64,000 nucleotides of DNA from Burkholderiaceae bacterium (GCA_023150375.1 JAKLLA010000002.1:248001-312000), one strand, 5' to 3'. Positions 10,540 through 21,050 are shown, numbered from the stretch's first letter. The notes: generated by a model not told the origin, from the sequence alone. Made by a program: numbers and translations.

Positions 10540-10580
10540 CTGCGCTGCAGCGAAAGCGGCATTAGAATGCTGCACTGCAG
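10540..10580 (+). promoter_or_regulatory. Two CTGC-N3-GCAG dyads flanking a TAGAAT -10-like box upstream of phaZ; candidate PhaR operator
   Basis: CTGCGCTGCAG at 10540-10550 and CTGCACTGCAG at 10570-10580, 30 bp apart, with TAGAAT at 10563-10568. Confidence 0.5.
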
Positions 10581-10636
10581 CAAAACTGTGGGCGACGGCA
10601 TCCCGGCGCCGCCCCTGCCCCGCCCGAGGATCCGCC

Positions 10637-11878
10637 ATGCTTTACCAGCTCTACGAAACGCAGCGCGCCTTTCTGAGCCCGTTCGCCGAATTCGCCAGCG
10701 CGTCGTCCAAGCTCTACAGCCACCCGCTGTCGCCCTTCTCCCATGCGATGGGTTCGCAGCGCATGGCCGCCGGCTTCGACCTGCTGCACCGCCTGACCAA
10801 GGAATACGAGAAGCCGCCCTTCGGCATCACCTCCGTGAACATCGGCGGCGTGGAAGTGGCGGTGCAGGAGCAGGTGGCGCAGGCCCGGCCGTTCTGCCGC
10901 CTGCTGCGCTTCAAGCGCTACACCGACAACGCCCAGGCGCTCGAGAAGATGCGCTCGCAGCCCTCGGTGCTGGTGGTCGCGCCGCTGTCGGGCCACCATG
11001 CGACGCTGCTGCGCGACACGGTGCGCACCCTGCTGCAGGACCACAAGGTGTACATCACCGACTGGGTGGACGCGCGCATGGTGCCGCTGTCCGAGGGCGC
11101 CTTCCACCTGCACGACTACGTGCACTACGTGCAGGACTTCCTGCGCCTGATCGGCCCGGACGTCAACGTGATCTCGGTGTGCCAGCCCACCGTGCCGGTG
11201 CTGGCCGCGGTGTCGCTGATGGCCTCCCACGGCGAGCCCACGCCCAAGGCGATGGTCATGATGGGCGGCCCGATCGACGCCCGCAAGAGCCCCACGGCGG
11301 TGAACGACCTGGCGATCAACCGCTCGCACGAGTGGTTCGAGAACAACGTCATCTACCGCGTGCCGGTCAACTACCCCGGCGCGGGCCGGCGCGTCTACCC
11401 CGGCTTCATGCAGTACACCGGCTTCGTCGCGATGAATCCGGACCGGCATGTGAACTCCCACTGGGACTACTTCCTGGACCTGGTGCGCGGCGACGAGGAA
11501 AGTGCCGACGCACACCGCAGCTTCTACGACGAGTACAACGCCGTGCTGGACATGCCGGCCGAGTACTACCTGGAGACCATCAAGACGGTGTTCCAGGACT
11601 TCGCGCTGGTCTATGGCACCTGGAACGTCGCCGGCGAGCTCGTGCGCCCGCAGGACATCCGGACCACGGCACTGCTGACGGTCGAAGGCGAGCTGGACGA
11701 CATCGCCGGCATCGGCCAGACCCAGGCGGCGCACGGCCTGTGCTCGGGCATCCCGGCCGAGAAGCAGGAGCACTACTCGGTGATCGGCGCCGGCCACTAC
11801 GGCATCTTCTCCGGCCGGCGCTGGCGCGAGATGGCCTATCCGGTGGTGCGCGACTTCATCGCCAAGCACCAGGGGTGA
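10637..11878 (+). CDS. phaZ: Intracellular polyhydroxyalkanoate depolymerase
   Basis: MLYQLYETQRAFLSPFAEFASASSKLYSHPLSPFSHAMGSQRMAAGFDLLHRLTKEYEKPPFGI; family-typical N-terminus and YLETIKTVFQDFALVYGTW. Confidence 0.92.
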   Translation: MLYQLYETQRAFLSPFAEFASASSKLYSHPLSPFSHAMGSQRMAAGFDLLHRLTKEYEKPPFGITSVNIGGVEVAVQEQVAQARPFCRLLRFKRYTDNAQALEKMRSQPSVLVVAPLSGHHATLLRDTVRTLLQDHKVYITDWVDARMVPLSEGAFHLHDYVHYVQDFLRLIGPDVNVISVCQPTVPVLAAVSLMASHGEPTPKAMVMMGGPIDARKSPTAVNDLAINRSHEWFENNVIYRVPVNYPGAGRRVYPGFMQYTGFVAMNPDRHVNSHWDYFLDLVRGDEESADAHRSFYDEYNAVLDMPAEYYLETIKTVFQDFALVYGTWNVAGELVRPQDIRTTALLTVEGELDDIAGIGQTQAAHGLCSGIPAEKQEHYSVIGAGHYGIFSGRRWREMAYPVVRDFIAKHQG

Positions 11879-11936
11879 GGCGCTGCGGCATCGCCGGATC
11901 CGCGGCGGCTGCCGGGTAGCAGCCACAACGTCCTAG

Positions 11937-11959
11937 AGGCCGCCTTCGGGCGGCCTTTG
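11937..11959 (+). terminator. Rho-independent terminator downstream of phaZ
   Basis: AGGCCGCC-TTCG-GGCGGCCT-TTG; 8-bp stem, UUCG tetraloop, short T-run. Confidence 0.8.
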
Positions 11960-11978
11960 TCATGGGGCCTCGCCAGGC

Positions 11979-13148
11979 TCAACCCGCGGTGGTCGGTCGC
12001 CGCCAGCGGATCCACGCCAGCGCCGCGCCCAGCAGGGTCAGCGGCAGCAGGCTGCCCAGGTTCATCGCCTGCCAGCCGCCGGTGGTGACCAGCGCGCCGG
12101 AGCCGAAGGCGGTGAGCGTCATCGTCGCGTAGACGCAGAAGTCCACCGCCGCCTGCGCGGTGGTGCGCTCTTCGGGCCGGTAGGCTTCGGTGGCCAGCGT
12201 GGTGCCCCCGATGTAGAGGAAGTTCCAGCCCACCCCGAGCGTGATCAGCGCGGCCAGGAAGTGCATCAGGTCCACCCCCGACAGCGCGATCGCCACGCAG
12301 ACCATGTTCAGCACCAGCCCGGCCACCAGCACCGGCCAGGCGCCCACACGCTTGATCAGCGCGCCGGTGAAGAAACTCGGCAGGTACATCGCGATGACAT
12401 GCCACTCGAGCACCAGCGCCGCGGCCGAGAAGGGGTGCGCGCACTGCGCCATGGCGATCGGCGTGGCCGCCATCAGCAGGTTCATCACGCCGTAACCCAG
12501 CGCACAGGCGGCCACCGCGACGATGAACACCGGCTGGCGGGCGATCTCGCGCAGCGGCCGGCCGACCTTCGCGACCTCGCCGGGCGGCGTCAGCGGGGGA
12601 AAGCGGATGAACTGCATCAGCACCATCGCCAGCAGCGCCAGTGCCGTCAGCGCCAGATAGGCCCCGGCGAAGGGGCGGTCGAGCGTGTCGCGCGTCGCGC
12701 TGGCCAGGTTCGGGCCGACCACACCGCCCAGGATGCCGCCGGCCAGCACCCAGGAAATCGCCTTCTCCTTGTACGACGGCGCCACCAGCTCGGCCGCGGC
12801 AAAGCGGTACAGCGCCGCATTGGCGTTGAAGTAGCCGGCCACGAAGACCGAGGCGGTGAGCAGCGCGAAGCTGCCGATCTGCACCGCCAGCGCGCACAGC
12901 CCGGCGCTGACCAGCGCCACCAGCAGGCCGAGCTGGAAGCTGCGCCGCCGCCCCCAGGTCCGCTGGGTCCAGGCCACCAGCGGCGTGGCCAGCGCACCGC
13001 CGGCCACGTAGCCGGCCACCGGCAGCGTGGCCATCCAGGCCAGCGGCGCCAGCTCCAGGCCGACCAGACCGTTCACGGCGATGAAGGTGACGTTGTTGGA
13101 CAGGAACAATCCCTGGCAGAGCGCCAGCAGCAGCAGATGTCGGTTCAT
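11979..13148 (-). CDS. MFS transporter
   Basis: Multi-TM 389-aa protein: [74 protein letters not shown]. Confidence 0.88.
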   Translation of the reverse strand: MNRHLLLLALCQGLFLSNNVTFIAVNGLVGLELAPLAWMATLPVAGYVAGGALATPLVAWTQRTWGRRRSFQLGLLVALVSAGLCALAVQIGSFALLTASVFVAGYFNANAALYRFAAAELVAPSYKEKAISWVLAGGILGGVVGPNLASATRDTLDRPFAGAYLALTALALLAMVLMQFIRFPPLTPPGEVAKVGRPLREIARQPVFIVAVAACALGYGVMNLLMAATPIAMAQCAHPFSAAALVLEWHVIAMYLPSFFTGALIKRVGAWPVLVAGLVLNMVCVAIALSGVDLMHFLAALITLGVGWNFLYIGGTTLATEAYRPEERTTAQAAVDFCVYATMTLTAFGSGALVTTGGWQAMNLGSLLPLTLLGAALAWIRWRRPTTAG

Positions 13149-13310
13149 GCGGGGCCGCAGGAGAAGGCAGCCGGGCAGTGTAGGCGGCCGGCGGGCTGCC
13201 CGAGGTCGCCGAAGCTGCGCCGGGGAACCCCCGCCGCCGGCAGCACGACCCCGGCTGTGTCAAGCTCGCGGCCGTTGCTTTCCTCCCCCACCCATCCGCC
13301 TCACCTCGCC

Positions 13311-13712
13311 ATGCGACTGCTGCACACCATGCTGCGCGTCGGCAACCTGCCGCGCGCCATCCGCTTCTACACCGAGGGCCTGGGCATGACCCTGCTGCGC
13401 ACCACCGAGAGGCCAGCGCAGAAGTACGACCTCGCCTTCCTCGGCTACGGCCGCAACCCCGAGCACGCCGAGATCGAGCTGACCTACAACTACGGCGTCG
13501 AGTCCTACGAGCTGGGCAGCGCCTACGGGCATATCGCGCTCGGCGTGCCGGACGTGGCAGCGCTGTGCGCCCACCTGCGTGCGCACCCCGAACTGGGCGG
13601 CGCGGTCACGCGCGATGCCGGGCCGGTGCAGGGCGGCACGACGGTGATCGCCTTCGTCACCGATCCGGACGGCTACAAGATCGAGCTGATCGAGCGCCCC
13701 GTCGGGGCCTGA
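13311..13712 (+). CDS. gloA: Lactoylglutathione lyase (glyoxalase I)
   Basis: [47 protein letters not shown]...[17 protein letters not shown]. Confidence 0.95.
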   Translation: MRLLHTMLRVGNLPRAIRFYTEGLGMTLLRTTERPAQKYDLAFLGYGRNPEHAEIELTYNYGVESYELGSAYGHIALGVPDVAALCAHLRAHPELGGAVTRDAGPVQGGTTVIAFVTDPDGYKIELIERPVGA

Positions 13713-13875
13713 GGCCAGCGCCCGCCGAGGCCCCGGAAGGCGCTGCCGAGCCTGCGCGGGCAAACAAATGGCTGCGCTGCGCGTCAACCCGGGGGGTCTG
13801 CAACGGGGTGTAATGAAAGGCCTCGACGATTGCGGGGCCAGGACTGTCGCTGCGGTCCGGCCCTGACCGACCGAC

Positions 13876-15777
13876 ATGTCCACGCCCCCCGTACCGCCCC
13901 GTGCCAATGCCGCCCCCTCGCCCGAAGGCTGGGGGGATCTGGGCGAGGTCGTCCAGGCGGTGCTGCGGCACACCCGTTTCCAGCTGCGCCAGCTGCAACC
14001 GGCCTGGCTGGAGGCCTGTGTGGCCGGCCACGGCGCCGAGCTCGGCTGCACCGACCTGGCCGAATACACCGCTGTGCTGCAGCGCAGCCGCAGCGATGCG
14101 GAACGACTGCTGGCCCGCGCGCTGCAGCTGCCCGCCGCGAACCAGGAGTCCGGCCCGCTGGAGCTGCGCGCCCCCACCCGGGCCCTGCTCGACGCGCTGG
14201 CCCGCCAGCGCAGCGACGCCGAACCCCTGGACGTCTGGCTGCTGATGCCCGAGGCGCTGGTCATGGTCGAGCACCTGCGCCAGCACCTGGCCACCCGCGC
14301 ACCCGGGGCGCCGGCGCTGCGTCTGCACGGCCCTGCCGAGCTGATCGCGCAGGCCCAGGCGCGCCGCGGCAGCGCCCCCGCCGACCTGCGCGAAACCCTG
14401 CGCTGGCTGGAGCGTCAGCTGCCGCAGGACGGCTCGGGCGCGAGCGCCGACCTGATCCTGGCCGGCGAGCTCTTCACCTGCTGGCGGCCCGACCTGCAGC
14501 GGCTGTGGCTGGGCCGGCTGGCCGCCGCGCTGCGCAGCGGCGGCCTGCTGCTGCTCGGCCGGCCGAAGGCCCTGTGGCGAGCCCCGCGCGGCCTGCGCGC
14601 CCTGCATGTGGACGGCTGGCACTGGCTGCAGCGCAGTCGCCCGGCGGGCACCCCACCCCGCTCCCAGGCCCCGGCGCACGACCTGCCGGACCCCCCTGGC
14701 CTGCCGGCCACGCCGGCGGCCAGCGCAGCCGGCGGCCCGGCTGTTGCCGCCGCGGCAACGCAGCCGGCAGATCGGCCTGACACGGACCCCGCCCCCCGAT
14801 CCGACGCGTCGGGGCAGGCCGCTGCCCTGCCCGCCTGGCTGGCCAGATGGTCCGACGCCGAGCAGGCCCAGCTCGGCCGGGCCCTGGGCGGCGAGCTGGG
14901 CGCGCGCTGGCAGCTCACCCTGCAGCCCGCACAGGGCCCGGCCCTGCATCTGCAGGGCCAGCCGCTGGACGAGCCCGACGGGGTCGGAACGCACGCGGAC
15001 GACGCCCTGCAGGTGCAGACCCGCCTGGCCGGCGCGCAGGCCCGCCAGGAACTGGAGCTGCTTTATCAGCCTCAGCTGGACGTGGCCACCGGCCGGCTGC
15101 GCGCGGTCGAGGCGCTGCTGCGCTGGAACCACCCGACGCTGGGCCTGGTGGAGCCCGGCGCCTTCATTCCCTGGGCCGAGCAGTGCGGGCTGATCGTCGA
15201 GCTGGGCCGCTGGGTGCTGCAGCGCGCCTGCCGCCAGCTGCGCCACTGGCGCGACCTGGGCGTGCCGGAGGTGCCGGTGGCCGTGAACGTCTCGGCCGCC
15301 CAGCTGCAGGCGGCGGACTTCGTCGGCCAGGTCGAACAGGCCCTGGACCTGGCCGGCCTGCCGGCCGCCGCCCTGGAGCTGGAGCTCACCGAATCGCTGC
15401 TGCGCGAGCCCAGCGAGCGCATGCGCCAGCAGCTCGGCGCCTGCCGGCGGCTGGGGGTGCGCATCGCCCTGGACGACTTCGGCACCGGCCAGACCCACCT
15501 GGCCCGCCTGCACCGCCTGCCGCTGGACACCCTGAAGCTCGATCCCAGCCTGATCCGCCACCTCGGCAGCGACCGCGGTGCCCAGGCCGTGGTGCGCTCC
15601 ATGGTGGGCCTGGGCCATCAGCTCGGCCTGGCGGTGGTGGCCGAAGGCGTCGAGCAGGCGCCCCAGCTGGCCGCCCTGGACGCGGCGCACTGCGACGCCT
15701 ACCAGGGCCACCATGCCACGCCGGCCTTGTCGGCCGAGCAGCTCACACCGCACCTGCAGCGCCCGCTCGCGGCCTGA
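13876..15777 (+). CDS. EAL-domain c-di-GMP phosphodiesterase with degenerate CheR-like N-terminal region
   Basis: C-terminus has AVEALLRW, VNVSAAQL, ELTESLL, LDDFGTGQ, LKLD, VAEGVE and YQGH (EAL catalytic set retained). N-terminus contains DLILAGELFTCWRPDLQRLWLGRLAAALRSGGLLLLG, reminiscent of the CheR C-terminal methyltransferase motif. Confidence 0.85.
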   Translation: MSTPPVPPRANAAPSPEGWGDLGEVVQAVLRHTRFQLRQLQPAWLEACVAGHGAELGCTDLAEYTAVLQRSRSDAERLLARALQLPAANQESGPLELRAPTRALLDALARQRSDAEPLDVWLLMPEALVMVEHLRQHLATRAPGAPALRLHGPAELIAQAQARRGSAPADLRETLRWLERQLPQDGSGASADLILAGELFTCWRPDLQRLWLGRLAAALRSGGLLLLGRPKALWRAPRGLRALHVDGWHWLQRSRPAGTPPRSQAPAHDLPDPPGLPATPAASAAGGPAVAAAATQPADRPDTDPAPRSDASGQAAALPAWLARWSDAEQAQLGRALGGELGARWQLTLQPAQGPALHLQGQPLDEPDGVGTHADDALQVQTRLAGAQARQELELLYQPQLDVATGRLRAVEALLRWNHPTLGLVEPGAFIPWAEQCGLIVELGRWVLQRACRQLRHWRDLGVPEVPVAVNVSAAQLQAADFVGQVEQALDLAGLPAAALELELTESLLREPSERMRQQLGACRRLGVRIALDDFGTGQTHLARLHRLPLDTLKLDPSLIRHLGSDRGAQAVVRSMVGLGHQLGLAVVAEGVEQAPQLAALDAAHCDAYQGHHATPALSAEQLTPHLQRPLAA

Positions 15778-15837
15778 TCGGAGCGGCCGGCGGCAGATGC
15801 TGCGGCGAAACCGGCCACGGACCGCGACAATCGGGCC

Positions 15838-16692
15838 ATGTTCGCCTACCGACACGCCTTCCACGCCGGCAACCATGCCGATGTCCTCAAGCACCTGGTG
15901 CTGATCCAGGTGCTGCGCCACATGGCGCTCAAGGACAAGCCCTTCACGCTGGTCGACACCCACGCCGGCGCCGGCGCCTACCGGCTGGAAAGCAAGGAGG
16001 CCCGCAAGCATGCCGAGTGGGCCGAGGGCATCGGCCGGCTCTGGGAGCGCCGCGACCTGCCGCCCGCCGTGGCCGACTACGTCGCCCAGGTGCGCGCCTT
16101 CAACGGCCCCGGCCGCCTGCAGGCCTACCCCGGCTCACCGGTGCTGGCCATGCAGCTGCTGCGCGCCGACGACCGCCTGCGCCTGTACGAGCTGCACGGC
16201 AGCGATGTGCCGCTGCTGGCCGAGCAGGTGGCCGGCCGGCGCGAAACCGGCGTGATGCAGATCGACGGCTTCACCGCCCCGCGCGCCGAGCTGCCCCCGC
16301 CGTCGCGCCGCGCGGTGCTGCTGATCGACCCCAGCTACGAGATCAAGACCGACTACGCCAAGGTCCTGACCGCCGTGCGCGAGGGCCTGGAGCGCTTTGC
16401 CGAGGCGGTGATCCTGGTCTGGTATCCGCAGCTGCAGCGCCTCGAGCCGCACGAGATGGTCGAGCGGCTGAAGGCCACGGCCGCGGCCCGGGCGCGCAAG
16501 GGCTGGCTGAACGTGCGCCTGAACGTGCTGCCCCCCGATGCCAGCGGCTTCGGAATGATGGGCAGCGGCATGCTGGTGATCAACCCGCCGCACCCGCTGC
16601 ACGCCACGCTGCAGCAGAGCCTGCCGGTGCTGGTGCAGGCCCTGGGCCGCTACGACGGCGCGAGCTTCCGCCTCGAACAGCTGGCGCGCTGA
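15838..16692 (+). CDS. rlmJ: 23S rRNA (adenine(2030)-N(6))-methyltransferase
   Basis: MFAYRHAFHAGNHADVLKHLVLIQVLRHMALKDKPFTLVDTHAGAGAYRL, with LINPPHPL motif. Confidence 0.95.
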   Translation: MFAYRHAFHAGNHADVLKHLVLIQVLRHMALKDKPFTLVDTHAGAGAYRLESKEARKHAEWAEGIGRLWERRDLPPAVADYVAQVRAFNGPGRLQAYPGSPVLAMQLLRADDRLRLYELHGSDVPLLAEQVAGRRETGVMQIDGFTAPRAELPPPSRRAVLLIDPSYEIKTDYAKVLTAVREGLERFAEAVILVWYPQLQRLEPHEMVERLKATAAARARKGWLNVRLNVLPPDASGFGMMGSGMLVINPPHPLHATLQQSLPVLVQALGRYDGASFRLEQLAR

Positions 16693-16702
16693 CGCAGCGG
16701 CC

Positions 16703-18250
16703 ATGGACGACGCCGGCCTGCGCCAGGAGCTGCGCCGACTCGCCGCGCGCATGCGCAGCGCCAGCCCGCCGGGGCTGGACGACTTCGAAGCCCGCGAGGA
16801 CGGCTTCGCGGCGGCCCGATCGCCGCTGCTGCGCGCCGAGTTCGCCCTGCTGCGCGCCCGCCTGCACGAGACACGCCGCCCGCTGGCCGAGCAGAGCGCC
16901 GCCCTCGAGACGGCCGTGCTCACCTTCGCGGCCAACGGCCGCAGCCGCGAGAAGAGCCAGTGCGTGGCCCAGCTGGCCTACTGGTACAACCTCAGCGGCC
17001 ACGAGGTCAGCGCCGTGGCGGCGGCACGCTGGGCCCTGCGCCAGCCGGAACTGCCGCTGGAGGACCGGCTGGCCCTGTTCCTTCCCGTGGCCATGGCCTA
17101 CGCCCACCAGCTGCGCCTGGGCGACGCCTGGCAGGCCTGGGAGCGTCACTTCGCGGCCGACCATGCCCGCTGCCGCAACCCCCAGCTGGCCGGCGCGCTG
17201 CGCTCGGCGCTGGCCTCGCTGCACTTCTTCTCGGCCCTGCGCGCCCGGCGACTGCCCACCGTCTACAGCCTGGATCTGGCCGAAGGTGCGCCGGACGAGG
17301 CCGCCTTCGAACGCCACATGACGCAGGTCGAAGCCCTGCTGTCGGGCGATGGCCTGCCCGGCAGCCTCACCGCCGCCGAGGAAGGCCGCCAGCGCGACCT
17401 GCGCGGCATGGTCTGCGCGCTGCGCGGCGACCTGGCCGGCCTCGAGCGGCATCTCGCCGACCCGCCCGGCCCGCCGGAGCCGGGCAACCCCCGGCACGGC
17501 CAGGTCAGCCGCCTGTACAACCTGGGCTGGGCCTGGCGCATCGCCGGTCGGCCCGAACGGGCCCTGCCCTGCCTGCGTGCGGCCCAGGCCCAGGCCGACG
17601 CGGGCAGCAAGCTTGCCGCCCGACTGCCCTACGACCTGTCCTGCACCCTCGGCGCGCTCGGGCAGGCGCAGGCCGCCCACGAGGAACTGCGGGCCTTCCT
17701 GCGGCTGCGCAGCGCCGCCGCGGCCGCCGACCTGGCCACCCTCGGCCGTCTGCAGGATCTGTCGGTACGCGCGGGGGCCGCCGCCCCGGGCGCACGCAGC
17801 GCCCTGCCGCAGGCCCGCCCGGCTGCCGCCGAGGTCGATCCGATCCGCCTGCAGCAGAGCGAGCCGCCCAGCCTGCAGCGCCTGCAGCGTCTGCTGGCCG
17901 AACCGGGCGGGCTGTATCTGAAGCCGGCCGAAGTGGCCGAGCGCCTGGGCATCAGCCTGCGCAGCCTGCAGGCCGCCCTGCAGCGCTACCGAGGCAGCTC
18001 GCTGGTGGCCCTGCAGCGTGAACAGCGCCTGCGCCAGGCCGCCGAGCACCTGCGCCACACCGATCGGCCGATCAAGGACATCGCCGAGCAGGCCGGCTTC
18101 GCCGACAGCGCCGGCTTCACGCACGCCTTCCGCCGCATGCTGGGACTGTCGCCGAGCCAGTACCGGCAGCGCGCGGCGCCCGCTCTGCCCGCCGACAGTG
18201 CGCAGGCCGATGCCCGCGCGAGTCTCGGGACGGAGGATCCGAGCCTCTGA
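16703..18250 (+). CDS. AraC-family transcriptional regulator with helical-repeat (TPR-like) N-terminal domain
   Basis: C-terminal LYLKPAEVAERLGISLRSLQAALQRYRGSSLVALQREQRLRQAAEHLRHTDRPIKDIAEQAGFADSAGFTHAFRRMLGLSPSQYR; N-terminal ~350 aa is Ala/Leu-rich helical repeat. Confidence 0.85.
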   Translation: MDDAGLRQELRRLAARMRSASPPGLDDFEAREDGFAAARSPLLRAEFALLRARLHETRRPLAEQSAALETAVLTFAANGRSREKSQCVAQLAYWYNLSGHEVSAVAAARWALRQPELPLEDRLALFLPVAMAYAHQLRLGDAWQAWERHFAADHARCRNPQLAGALRSALASLHFFSALRARRLPTVYSLDLAEGAPDEAAFERHMTQVEALLSGDGLPGSLTAAEEGRQRDLRGMVCALRGDLAGLERHLADPPGPPEPGNPRHGQVSRLYNLGWAWRIAGRPERALPCLRAAQAQADAGSKLAARLPYDLSCTLGALGQAQAAHEELRAFLRLRSAAAAADLATLGRLQDLSVRAGAAAPGARSALPQARPAAAEVDPIRLQQSEPPSLQRLQRLLAEPGGLYLKPAEVAERLGISLRSLQAALQRYRGSSLVALQREQRLRQAAEHLRHTDRPIKDIAEQAGFADSAGFTHAFRRMLGLSPSQYRQRAAPALPADSAQADARASLGTEDPSL

Positions 18251-18256
18251 GCCCCC

Positions 18257-18284
18257 GGGGCCGGGCGATGCCCGTCCCGGCCCC
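18257..18284 (+). terminator. GC-rich hairpin downstream of the AraC-type gene
   Basis: GGGGCCGGG ... CCCGGCCCC, 9-bp stem; no T-run. Confidence 0.4.
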
Positions 18285-18389
18285 CGGAACGGCGCCAGCA
18301 CACCTGCCGGCCGCCCTGCGCCTTCCCGAACGGCGCGGCGGTGCTTTTTCCCGCTGCGCCACCGGTCACGCCCGAAGGCCCGCCGCAAC

Positions 18390-18420
18390 GCTTCGGCGGC
18401 TTCATGTCCGCCGCCGAAGC
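18390..18420 (+). other. Perfect 11-bp stem-loop in the leader of the GGDEF-EAL gene
   Basis: GCTTCGGCGGC-TTCATGTCC-GCCGCCGAAGC. Confidence 0.55.
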
Positions 18421-18509
18421 GCCGATAAGGCAGCCCACAGGCCTTCGCTTGTGCGCCTGGACAGCTCCACCGGGATGCCATCCTCCGAAGGCGCACGTGC
18501 AGTATCCGG

Positions 18510-20684
18510 ATGGTGCCCATGAACCCGACTCTTCCTTCCGTTCCGATCGATCTCGCCCCCGACGAACTGGCCGACATGGTGCAGCGCCTGATGCGCATCG
18601 AACGGGATCTGGAGGCCCAGACCGACCTGCTGCGCACGGTGCTGGACGAAAGCCCGGACTTCGTCATCCTGAAGGACCATGCCGGCAACTTCCTGCTGTG
18701 CAATCGCCCGGTGGCGAACTTCTACGGCACGACGCCGGAGGCCATGGTCGGCAAGAGCGACATCGATTTCGGCTGCCCGCCCGAGATGGCCGAGTCCTTC
18801 CGCCGCAACGTCCTCGACATCATGGCGCGCGGCGAGACCGAGATCGTCTACGAAGAATCCCGCGACGCCCGCAACGGCCGCATCAACCACTTCAAGTCGA
18901 TCAAGAAGCCCTTCACCGGACCGGACGGGCTGCCGCGCATCCTGGTGATCGCACACGACATCACCGACCTGCGCGAGGCCCAGCTGCGCGTGGAGGACAG
19001 CGAGCGGCGCCTGCAGCACGCCCTCGAGGCCACCGGCGACGCGGTCTGGGACTGGCACCTGCCCAGCGGCGGCCTGACCCTGAGCCGGCGCTGGTGCGAG
19101 ATCCTCGGCTATGCGCCTGCGGACCTGGAGGGCAACCTGAGCGACTTCATGCGCTGCCTGCTCGACGAGGAATCCGCCGCCGTGGACGCAGCGCTGCGCC
19201 GCGCCCTGGAGGGCCAAGGCAGCTACCTGCACGAGCACCGCATGCGCCGCAAGGACGGCAGTGTGATCTGGGTGATCGACCGCGGCCGCGTGGTCGAGCG
19301 CGACGACCAGGGGCGCCCGCTGCGCATGGTGGGCAGCGTCTCGGACATCACCGACCAGAAACGCGCGCAGGATCTGATCTGGCAGCAGGCCAACTTCGAC
19401 ACCCTCACCGGACTGCCCAACCGGCACATGTTCCAGGACCGGCTGGCCGGACAGATGCGCGCCAGCGACCGCAGCGGCCGCCCCTGTGCCCTGCTGATGC
19501 TCGACCTCGACCAGTTCAAGGAGATCAACGACTCGCTCGGCCACGCCTGGGGCGATGTGCTGCTGCAGGAGGCCGCCCAGCGGCTGCGCTACTGCGTGCG
19601 CGATACCGACCTGGTGGCACGGCTGGGCGGCGACGAGTTCATGGTCCTGCTGGGCGAGCTGACGGACTCGCAGGCGGTGGCCCGGGTGGCGCACGAGGTG
19701 ATGCAGGCCCTGGCGCAACCCTTCCGGCTCGGCGCCGACCTGGTCTACGTGACCGCCAGCGCCGGGGTGACCTTCTATCCGCACGATGCGGCCAGCCCCG
19801 AGGAGCTGCTGCGCAACGTCGACCAGGCGATGTACGCGGCCAAGCGCAGCGGCCGCAACGCCTGCCGCTACTTCACCCCGGCGATGCAGGTGGCCGCGCA
19901 GGACCGCATGCGGCTGATCTCCGACCTGCGCCTGGCGCTGGCGCAGCAGCAGTTCCACCTGTGCTACCAGCCCATCGTCGAGCTGACCGGCGGGCGCATC
20001 CGCAAGGCCGAGGCGCTGATCCGCTGGCAGCACCCGGAGCGCGGCTTCATCAGCCCGGCCGAGTTCATCCCGGCAGCCGAGGCCACCGGGATGATCCACG
20101 AACTGGGCGACTGGGTGTTCCACGAGGCGGCGCGGCAGGTCGCGCGCTGGCGTCGCAGCCACCCGACCTTCCAGGTCAGCGTGAACGTCTCGCCGCTGCA
20201 GTTCCAGAACGGGCGGCTGGCGCTGGCGGCCTGGCTGCACCACCTGACCAGCCTGGGCACCGACGGCCACAGCATGGTGGTGGAGATCACCGAGGGCCTG
20301 CTGATGGAGGCCGGTCCCGAAGTGACGCAGCAGATGCTGCGCTTTCGCGATGCCGGCGTGCAGGTCGCGCTGGACGACTTCGGCACCGGCTACTCGTCGC
20401 TGGCCTACCTGAACCGGCTGGACATCGACTACATCAAGATCGACCGCTCCTTCGTCTGCAACCTGCGGCCGGACTCGCCCGACCTGGCGCTGTGCGAAGG
20501 CATCGTGATGATGGCCCACAAGCTGGGCCTGAAGGTGGTGGCCGAGGGCGTGGAGACGCCCGAGCAGCTCGCCCTGCTGCGCAGCGCCGGCTGCGACTAC
20601 GGCCAGGGCTATCTGTTCTCGCGGCCGGTGACCGCCGACCGGCTGGACCAGCTGCTGGCGCAGCCGCAGGCCCTGGCGGCCTGA
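18510..20684 (+). CDS. PAS-PAS-GGDEF-EAL protein (diguanylate cyclase/phosphodiesterase)
   Basis: [26 protein letters not shown] (intact GGDEF), [10 protein letters not shown] (EAL), [22 protein letters not shown]; two PAS-like segments upstream. Start may be 18519. Confidence 0.95.
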   Translation: MVPMNPTLPSVPIDLAPDELADMVQRLMRIERDLEAQTDLLRTVLDESPDFVILKDHAGNFLLCNRPVANFYGTTPEAMVGKSDIDFGCPPEMAESFRRNVLDIMARGETEIVYEESRDARNGRINHFKSIKKPFTGPDGLPRILVIAHDITDLREAQLRVEDSERRLQHALEATGDAVWDWHLPSGGLTLSRRWCEILGYAPADLEGNLSDFMRCLLDEESAAVDAALRRALEGQGSYLHEHRMRRKDGSVIWVIDRGRVVERDDQGRPLRMVGSVSDITDQKRAQDLIWQQANFDTLTGLPNRHMFQDRLAGQMRASDRSGRPCALLMLDLDQFKEINDSLGHAWGDVLLQEAAQRLRYCVRDTDLVARLGGDEFMVLLGELTDSQAVARVAHEVMQALAQPFRLGADLVYVTASAGVTFYPHDAASPEELLRNVDQAMYAAKRSGRNACRYFTPAMQVAAQDRMRLISDLRLALAQQQFHLCYQPIVELTGGRIRKAEALIRWQHPERGFISPAEFIPAAEATGMIHELGDWVFHEAARQVARWRRSHPTFQVSVNVSPLQFQNGRLALAAWLHHLTSLGTDGHSMVVEITEGLLMEAGPEVTQQMLRFRDAGVQVALDDFGTGYSSLAYLNRLDIDYIKIDRSFVCNLRPDSPDLALCEGIVMMAHKLGLKVVAEGVETPEQLALLRSAGCDYGQGYLFSRPVTADRLDQLLAQPQALAA

Positions 20685-20697
20685 AGCGCGCCTGCGA

Positions 20698-20713
20698 ACC
20701 CGCGGTCGCGGGT
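20698..20713. terminator. Small hairpin between convergent genes
   Basis: ACCCGCG-GT-CGCGGGT. Confidence 0.35.
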
Positions 20714-20752
20714 CGGTGGCCTCGGCCCACCCGGCGCCGCCGGGCTTCGGCC

Positions 20753-21031
20753 TCAGCGCGTCGGGTGGGTGTACTGCACCAGCAGTTCGTCCGGGCGCAG
20801 CATGCCGAGTTCGGCGCGCGCCTTCTCCTCGATGATCTCGCGGCCGGTCTGCAGGTCGGTCACCTCGGCCTGCAGCCGTTCGTTGCGCGCGCGCGCCTGC
20901 TCGTTGAGGGCCTGCTGCTCGTTGACCTGGGCACGCAGCTCCAGGACGCGCGGCAGGCCGCTGCGCCCGAACCACAGCTCGGCATGCACGTAGCCGAGCA
21001 GGGCGAGCAGGACGAGCGTGACGCCGCGCAT
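20753..21031 (-). CDS. ftsB: Cell division protein FtsB
   Basis: 92-aa N-terminal TM plus coiled-coil protein, downstream of eno as usual for the family. Confidence 0.92.
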   Translation of the reverse strand: MRGVTLVLLALLGYVHAELWFGRSGLPRVLELRAQVNEQQALNEQARARNERLQAEVTDLQTGREIIEEKARAELGMLRPDELLVQYTHPTR

Positions 21032-21050
21032 GGCCGGCCTGGCTGCCCGA

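Noticed and set aside
18290-18510. Possible c-di-GMP (GEMM) riboswitch before the GGDEF-EAL gene
   Set aside because: Searched by eye for the conserved CACGCAxAGGGCAAACC and GCCUCCGG-type blocks; not present. Only generic alternative pairing was seen and is reported separately at lower confidence.
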